Below are positions 59,559 to 64,000 of a stretch of DNA of 64,000 nt, one piece after another. The position numbers and the translations under genes are program-made. Numbering within the stretch: position 1 is the first letter of the stretch; each line of letters opens with the position of its first letter. Below the pieces are notes generated by a model that worked only from the letters and a program-made list of their open reading frames with translations, was not told where the DNA came from and made no database searches. This DNA comes from an uncultured Oscillospiraceae bacterium (GTDB lineage Bacteria > Bacillota > Clostridia > Oscillospirales > Ruminococcaceae), in the NCBI GenBank assembly GCA_934539585.1, contig CAKTCT010000004.1, positions 43,682-107,681 on the forward strand. Direction: 5' to 3'.

Positions 59559-60333
59559 GGTCTCCCAAGGGCTTCTTCGAAAAACGGCGCGAGGTCTCCT
59601 CGTCGCCGTTTTTTGGCTTGCTTTGTGGGAGATCGCCTGGCTGGCCATGAAAAACGACCTGCTCATGGTCTCCCCCCAGGCCGTGGCCCAGCGGCTCCTG
59701 GAGCTGGCCGGGACCGGCAGGTTCTGGGGGACCGTGGGGACCTCCCTGGGCCGGGTGCTCCTGGGATACCTCATGGGCACGGCGGCGGGGGTGCTCCTGG
59801 GGGCCGCCGGAGGCTGGCGGCCTGCGCTCCACGCCTTGCTGAGCCCCATGCTGGCCGTGGTCAAGGCCGCGCCGGTGACGTCCTTTGTCATTCTGGCCCT
59901 GGTCTGGATCAAGTCCTACAACCTGTCGGTGTTCATCTCCTTTCTGGTGGTGTTCCCGCCGGTGTACATGAGCGTTTACAACGGTGTCCGGGGGGCCGAC
60001 CCGGCCCTTCTGGAGGTGGCCCATGTCTACCGGTTCTCCCGGTGGAAGACCCTGCGGCTCTGCTACCTCCCCGCCGTGGCGCCCCTGTTCCGGACGGCGG
60101 TGTCCACAGCGGTGGGCTTCGCCTGGAAGGCGGGCATCGCCGGGGAGGTCTTAGCCTTGCCCAAGGTGGGCATCGGCACCATGCTCCGGGACGCCAAGGT
60201 CTATCTGGAGACTCTGGACGTCTTCTGCTGGACCGCCGTGACCATCCTTTTGAGCCTGCTGGTGGAAAAACTGGTGCTGCGGCTGGCCAAAGGCCCCGCC
60301 CGGAAGGAGGAATCCGCATGCCCATTGCCGTAA
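59533..60333 (+). CDS. ABC permease, SsuC/TauC-like
   Basis: A 266-residue permease with six helices and the EAA-type loop (ADPALLEVAHVYRFSRWKTL), characteristic of the nitrate/sulfonate/taurine class. The GTG at 59533 is used, overlapping the binding-protein gene by 26 bp, with GGAGGG about 11 nt upstream; a longer frame to 59500 has no signal. It pairs with the ATPase encoded next. Confidence 0.87.
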   Translation: MTTSTTHGKVSQGLLRKTARGLLVAVFWLALWEIAWLAMKNDLLMVSPQAVAQRLLELAGTGRFWGTVGTSLGRVLLGYLMGTAAGVLLGAAGGWRPALHALLSPMLAVVKAAPVTSFVILALVWIKSYNLSVFISFLVVFPPVYMSVYNGVRGADPALLEVAHVYRFSRWKTLRLCYLPAVAPLFRTAVSTAVGFAWKAGIAGEVLALPKVGIGTMLRDAKVYLETLDVFCWTAVTILLSLLVEKLVLRLAKGPARKEESACPLP

Positions 60334-60911
60334 CCGGCCTGACCAAGCGCTTCGGCGGCAAGGTGGTTCTGGACCGGTTCACCTACGCCTTCCCGGAGAC
60401 CGGAGCCGTTGCCCTGATGGGCCCCTCCGGAGTGGGGAAAACCACCCTGTTCCGCATTCTTCTGGGTCTGGAACGCCCGGATTCCGGCACGGTGTCCGGG
60501 ATGGACGGGAAAAGCGTCTCTGTGGTCTTTCAGGAGGACCGGCTGTTCCCCGGGCTGACGGTTTTGCAAAATGCCGAGGTTGCCGGCTCCGGCGGCGCGG
60601 AATGGCTGGCCCGTTTGGGTCTGGGGGAGGAGCTGAACGCCCGTCCGGACAGCCTCAGCGGCGGAATGCGGCGGCGGGTGGCTCTGGCCCGGGCCCTCTG
60701 CCGGGACGGGGAGATTTTTCTCCTGGATGAGCCCTTTCAGGGGCTGGACCCCGCCCGGAAGCGGGAAGTTTTGGAGCTTTTCCGGGAGCTGAAGTCCCGG
60801 AAGTTCCTCCTCCTCATCACCCACGACCCGGAGGAGGCCGCCTTTCTGGCCGACGAGGTGGTCCACCTGGGCCCCGGCGGAAAAAAATTGCCCGATGCAA
60901 CCGCCGGTTGA
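60318..60911 (+). CDS. ABC transporter ATPase
   Basis: A 197-residue nucleotide-binding subunit, shorter than the usual ~250. Walker A (MGPSGVGKTTL), Q-loop (VVFQEDRLFP), signature (DSLSGGMRRRVALARAL), Walker B (IFLLDEPFQGLD) and H-loop (LLITHDPEEAAFL) are all intact. The C-terminal ~40 residues often seen in SsuB/TauB are missing. ATG at 60318 has AAGGAGG 7 nt upstream and overlaps the permease end by 16 bp. Completes the three-gene importer. Confidence 0.93.
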   Translation: MPIAVTGLTKRFGGKVVLDRFTYAFPETGAVALMGPSGVGKTTLFRILLGLERPDSGTVSGMDGKSVSVVFQEDRLFPGLTVLQNAEVAGSGGAEWLARLGLGEELNARPDSLSGGMRRRVALARALCRDGEIFLLDEPFQGLDPARKREVLELFRELKSRKFLLLITHDPEEAAFLADEVVHLGPGGKKLPDATAG

Positions 60912-60961
60912 CAAAAAATCAAGGGCAATTGGTGGTTGTCAACCGGATTTTCTGCTATAAT
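60906..60961 (+). promoter_or_regulatory. Promoter and palindrome of the XRE-membrane gene
   Basis: TATAAT (60956-60961) with TGC before it forms an extended -10. GGTTG-T-CAACC (60934-60944) is a perfect palindrome over the -35 position, and GGTTGACA recurs at 60906-60913. These are likely autoregulatory sites. Confidence 0.6.
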
Positions 60962-60995
60962 CGTCTTAGAAAATCACCTTCAGGGAGGAATTCAC

Positions 60996-61967
60996 ATGAT
61001 TCTGGCAGAAAAAATCGCGGCCCTTCGGAAGAAGAACGGCTGGTCCCAGGAGGACCTGGCCATGGAGCTCAACGTGTCCCGGCAGTCGGTGTCCAAGTGG
61101 GAGAGCGCGGCCTCCATCCCGGACCTGGACAAAATTTTGCAGCTGAGCAGGATTTTCGGCGTGAGCACCGACTATTTATTGAAAGACGACGCCCCGGAAG
61201 CCCCTTCCCCCGACGCCTACACCCCGGACGAGACCCCCGCCGTCACCCTGGACCAGGCCAACGCCTTTCTCCGGGCCAACGCCAGGGCCGCCTGGAAGAT
61301 CGCCGGAGGGACGGTGGCCTGCATCCTGTCGCCCATTCTGCTGATCCTGCTGGGGGGCCTGGCGGACCGGGGGACCATCCCGGAGAACCTGGCCGCCGGG
61401 CTGGGGGTGGCGGTGCTGCTGGCCATGGTCTGCGGAGCGGTGGCGGCCTTTCTCCTGGCCGGAATGTCCTTGGCCCCCTACAAGCACCTGGAGGAAAGCA
61501 GCATTTCCCCCCAGTACGGCGTGGAGGGCCTGGCCCGGAGCCGGAAGGAAGCCTTCGCCCCGGTCTGGCAGCGCTGCACCATTGCCGGCGTGCTGCTGTG
61601 CATTGCCAGCGTGATTCCGCTGTTTCTGGTCATGGCCTTTCAGCCTGACGACTTTTCGATCCTCCTTTCCGTGGACGTGCTGCTGTTCCTGATTGCCTGC
61701 GGCGTAGGGCTGCTGGTCTGGGCGGGGACCGTCCAGGGCGGCTTCCAAAAGCTCCTCCAGGAGGGGGACTATACCGTCCAGGGCAAGGAGGAGAGCCGCC
61801 GAACGGGTCCCGTTGCCGGGATTTACTGGTGCGTGGTTGTTGCGATTTACCTGTTCATCAGCTTTCTCCTGGACGATTGGAGCCGGACCTGGATCATCTG
61901 GCCCTGTGCGGGCGTACTTTTCGCCGCCGTGATGGGCGCGGCGAAGCTGCTTGGGAAGAAGAAGTAA
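60996..61967 (+). CDS. XRE-type regulator fused to a membrane domain
   Basis: A 323-residue protein. Residues 5-65 are a Cro/CI helix-turn-helix (IAALRKKNGWSQEDLAMELN, SRQSVSKWESAASIP, STDYLLKDD). A linker is followed by at least five membrane helices (VACILSPILLILLGGL, LGVAVLLAMVCGAVAAFLLA, IAGVLLCIASVIPLFLVMAF, LLSVDVLLFLIACGVGLLVW, VVVAIYLFISFLLDDW). This layout is common in Clostridia, where the membrane part is thought to sense envelope or ion signals. GGGAGG is 8 nt before the ATG. It is separate from the ABC operon (own promoter). Confidence 0.85.
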   Translation: MILAEKIAALRKKNGWSQEDLAMELNVSRQSVSKWESAASIPDLDKILQLSRIFGVSTDYLLKDDAPEAPSPDAYTPDETPAVTLDQANAFLRANARAAWKIAGGTVACILSPILLILLGGLADRGTIPENLAAGLGVAVLLAMVCGAVAAFLLAGMSLAPYKHLEESSISPQYGVEGLARSRKEAFAPVWQRCTIAGVLLCIASVIPLFLVMAFQPDDFSILLSVDVLLFLIACGVGLLVWAGTVQGGFQKLLQEGDYTVQGKEESRRTGPVAGIYWCVVVAIYLFISFLLDDWSRTWIIWPCAGVLFAAVMGAAKLLGKKK

Positions 61968-62600
61968 CACTTACCAGTCAACACAAAAAAGTTTTCGGTC
62001 CAGCCATGTCGCCGCGGCCTAATATTTCGCGCCAAGTTCCGTTAGCCGCGCGACAGGCTGCGCGGCGACGATTGAAGCGGCCCGAGGGCTGTACCGCCTG
62101 CCCGCCAGCACAAGAAAGTTTTCGGTCCAGCCTTTTTTCAAAAGGCTGGTAGGGATGGAAGGGGCAAAGCCCCTTCCTCGCCCTCCGCAGAGGGCGAAAC
62201 ACCTGATGATACAAAGAGATCAGGAAGGGGAGAAAAAACGTCCCGGTGGGACGTTTTTTCGTGGGGGAACCCTATCAAGGGGTTCCCCCGCAAGGCGCAG
62301 CCTTGCAAAAACGCACAAACAATAACCGCGCCAGCGAGTCGAAGCGTTATTCGCTTTTTCGCAGCGCGGTTTTTATTTGGTGGGAGGTAGGTGCAGGACT
62401 GCGTCCTGCGGGGAACCCCTTGATAGGGTTCCCCTCGGTCCGACAGCCCACCGGGCTGTCAGACCTCCCCTTCCTGATCTTTTGGGATCAGTAGGGGATT
62501 TCGCTTTCTGCGGAAAGCGACTTAGGGGCTTTGCCCCTAAGAACCCTACCGCCTTTTGAAAAAGGCGGGCGAAAACTTTGCTTGTGTTGACTGATAAGTG
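61968..62600. repeat. Hairpin-rich inverted-repeat mosaic
   Basis: No gene is seen. The ends are inverted copies of each other: CACTTACCAGTCAACACAA at the left and, inverted, CACTTATCAGTCAACACAA at the right. Each is followed inward by an AAAGTTTTCG block, a long hairpin (CCAGCC / GGCTGG at left, CCGCC / GGCGG inverted at right) and an AGGGGCAAAGCCCCT hairpin. The word GGGGAACCCTATCAAGGGGTTCCCC also occurs in both orientations (around 62266 and 62400). A central stem (AACCGCGC / GCGCGGTT) sits near 62320-62372. The layout suits a non-autonomous mobile or REP-like element, or a multi-hairpin transcript end. Confidence 0.75.
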
Positions 62601-64000
62601 CTACCAATTATGGTCGGTGAGTTCCTCCACAATCTCCGCAAACACCGGCGCAGCCGTTCCGTTGCCAAAGCCGCTATCCTCCGCCAACACCGTAATCACA
62701 TACCGCGGATTCACCGCCGGGAAAAATCCCGCGAACCACCCATGCTCATACTCCGTGCCATCCTCCCGGAACCGGCCGGTCTGGGCTGTGGCCGTCTTGC
62801 CCCCGGCGGTATTATTGGAGGGCAAGGCGTTCTGCCCCTCCTCCACCATGACGCAATGAATGAGAAAGCTCTGGAGCTGGGCCGCCACGTCCTCGCTGAG
62901 AATCCGCACCGCCGGGGCGCTGGCGTTCCGGGTCAGCGTCTCGCCGTCGGCGGTGGTCCCCAGGACCAGCTGGGGCGTTACCAGCATCCCGCCGTTGGCC
63001 GTCGCCGCCATCATCCGGCAGATCTGCACCGGCGACGCCGTCAGGCTCCCCTGGCCGAAGCTGAGGTTGGCCACCGCCGCCGGGCTCTGGAGCTGGCCCA
63101 GGCTGGGCACCGTCCCCCCGGACACCGTCATGCCCTCCGCCAGCACCGTCCGGCTGCCGAAGCCGAACCGCTCCGTCATTTCCAGCAGGCGGCTCCGCCC
63201 CACTTGCAGGCCCAGCTGGATGAAATAGGGGTTGCAGGACTTCATCATCCCGTCCACCATGTCCATTTCGCCGTGGCCCCGGCGGTTATGGCACCGGAAA
63301 ATCTGGCCGCTGACGTCGATCTGCCCGGTGCAGCAGTAGGTCTCGGTCATGGAAAGCCCGGCCTCCAGGGCCGCCGCCGCCGTCACCACCTTAAAGGTGG
63401 AGCCCACGCTGTAACTCAGAAAGGCCCGGTTGATCATGGGGGTATTTTCCGTGTCCTTGAGGCAGGCCCCCAGGGTGGACCGGGTATAGGAGGGGAAGCT
63501 GGCCGCCGCCCTGATCTCCCCGGTATAGGGGTCCATGACCACGACGGCCCCCTTTTCCAGACCGGCGGAGCCTGCGTTTTCCACTACTTTCTGTATATTT
63601 TCATCGATTGATAACACAATTCCCGCCCCGGAGGACGTCTCCTTCCGGATTTCCGGCGGGATTCCGGGGATGCTGTGGCCCAGGCCATCCAGGACGTAGG
63701 TTTCCTTCTGCTCGGTGGAGGCCGCCTCCAGGAAGTCGTTGAAGCTCTTTTCGATGCCGGTGACGCCCTTGCCGTCGCCGTCGGTGTAGCCCACGATATG
63801 GGCCGCCAGCTGCCGGTCCCGGCTCCGCACCGGGACGGAGAAGGAGTCCACCCCGGGGGCCTCCATATCGGAAACGCCCCGAAGCAGAAAGGGCCTGCCG
63901 TTTTTCAGCTGCTCCGAGACCTCCCCCCGCCGGGAGGCCGGCACGGCTTTCCGCACTGCCGTCAGATTCTCCGCCGAGGGCAGTACGGCCCATACCTTCT
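62601..64000 (-). CDS. Penicillin-binding protein 2-like transpeptidase (partial)
   Basis: The frame is open from the right edge of the window to the stop at 62601, about 466 residues, so the N-terminus is missing. The transpeptidase motifs are SVGSTFKVV (SxxK, the active Ser), KSCNPYF (SxN) and GGKTATAQTG (KTG box, here KTA). The dimerisation-domain end is also visible (AHIVGYTDGDGKGVTGIEK). It resembles class B monofunctional enzymes of division or elongation (FtsI/SpoVD/PBP2). A possible GTG start at 63956 lies in the middle of open sequence and is not favoured. It is separated from the XRE gene by the hairpin mosaic. Confidence 0.88.
   Translation of the reverse strand, partial: KVWAVLPSAENLTAVRKAVPASRRGEVSEQLKNGRPFLLRGVSDMEAPGVDSFSVPVRSRDRQLAAHIVGYTDGDGKGVTGIEKSFNDFLEAASTEQKETYVLDGLGHSIPGIPPEIRKETSSGAGIVLSIDENIQKVVENAGSAGLEKGAVVVMDPYTGEIRAAASFPSYTRSTLGACLKDTENTPMINRAFLSYSVGSTFKVVTAAAALEAGLSMTETYCCTGQIDVSGQIFRCHNRRGHGEMDMVDGMMKSCNPYFIQLGLQVGRSRLLEMTERFGFGSRTVLAEGMTVSGGTVPSLGQLQSPAAVANLSFGQGSLTASPVQICRMMAATANGGMLVTPQLVLGTTADGETLTRNASAPAVRILSEDVAAQLQSFLIHCVMVEEGQNALPSNNTAGGKTATAQTGRFREDGTEYEHGWFAGFFPAVNPRYVITVLAEDSGFGNGTAAPVFAEIVEELTDHNW

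Noticed and set aside
61968..62600. Insertion sequence
   Set aside because: No transposase or transposase fragment is encoded; only inverted-repeat structure is seen.

Overview
The window is GC-rich, strongly Shine-Dalgarno-led DNA that reads like a gut Gram-positive anaerobe of the Clostridia (Oscillospiraceae-like). This is inferred from gene content: YesMN-type two-component regulators with LplABC-type sugar transporters, lipoproteins with Ser/Glu-rich linkers, many TIM-barrel sugar isomerases, and a tRNA with an encoded CCA end. I cannot name the species from sequence alone.

Layout. 1-1.8 kb: the tail of a gene that enters from the left, then five tandem ~321-bp intergenic repeat units ending in the 3' end of an MFS transporter gene. 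1.8-11 kb (minus strand): MFS transporter, TIM-barrel isomerase, two ABC sugar permeases, solute-binding lipoprotein, and a histidine kinase/AraC response-regulator pair. 11.2-17 kb (minus): one operon with a clear promoter and direct-repeat operator, encoding two zinc dehydrogenases, a class II aldolase, a PfkB kinase, an aldo/keto reductase and a DeoR regulator. 17.2-26.6 kb (minus): a ten-gene sugar operon (two Gfo/Idh/MocA dehydrogenases, a frameshifted ADP-ribosylglycohydrolase, an RpiB-like isomerase, two TIM-barrel epimerases, a split transketolase, a 2-hydroxyacid dehydrogenase, a fucose-isomerase-like protein). It is read from a near-consensus promoter with a perfect palindromic operator and lies divergent to a LacI regulator gene. 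Its substrate is unknown.

27.9-33.1 kb: a large secreted protein with a predicted beta-helix and a GYSRG lipase-type motif, a partner lipoprotein, and a divergent XRE-type regulator. 33.3-36.8 kb (plus): a compact four-gene operon of a different character (523-aa membrane-associated protein, TerB-like protein, glycine-zipper protein, CxxCxxCC protein). This is the best candidate in the window for an undescribed system. 36.8-54.5 kb (minus): a glycan-use locus with an ABC importer, AraC-type regulator, FAD oxidoreductase, GH2 beta-galactosidase, fucose-isomerase-like protein, tagatose/psicose 3-epimerase-like protein, GH36-like alpha-galactosidase, EamA transporter and, upstream, a DUF5696-like predicted glycoside hydrolase.

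54.8-64 kb: a two-TM coiled-coil protein, tRNA-Thr(CGU), an XRE-cupin regulator, a lipoprotein, a Crp/Fnr regulator with an SsuABC/TauABC-like transporter operon, an XRE-membrane regulator, a 630-bp mosaic of hairpins, and the 3' part of a penicillin-binding protein gene that leaves the window on the right.

Taken together, this is a carbohydrate-foraging region. Extracellular glycans are bound by lipoproteins and imported, trimmed by GH2/GH36/DUF5696 enzymes, then isomerised, oxidised or cleaved by the aldolase and split transketolase, with each operon under its own local regulator.
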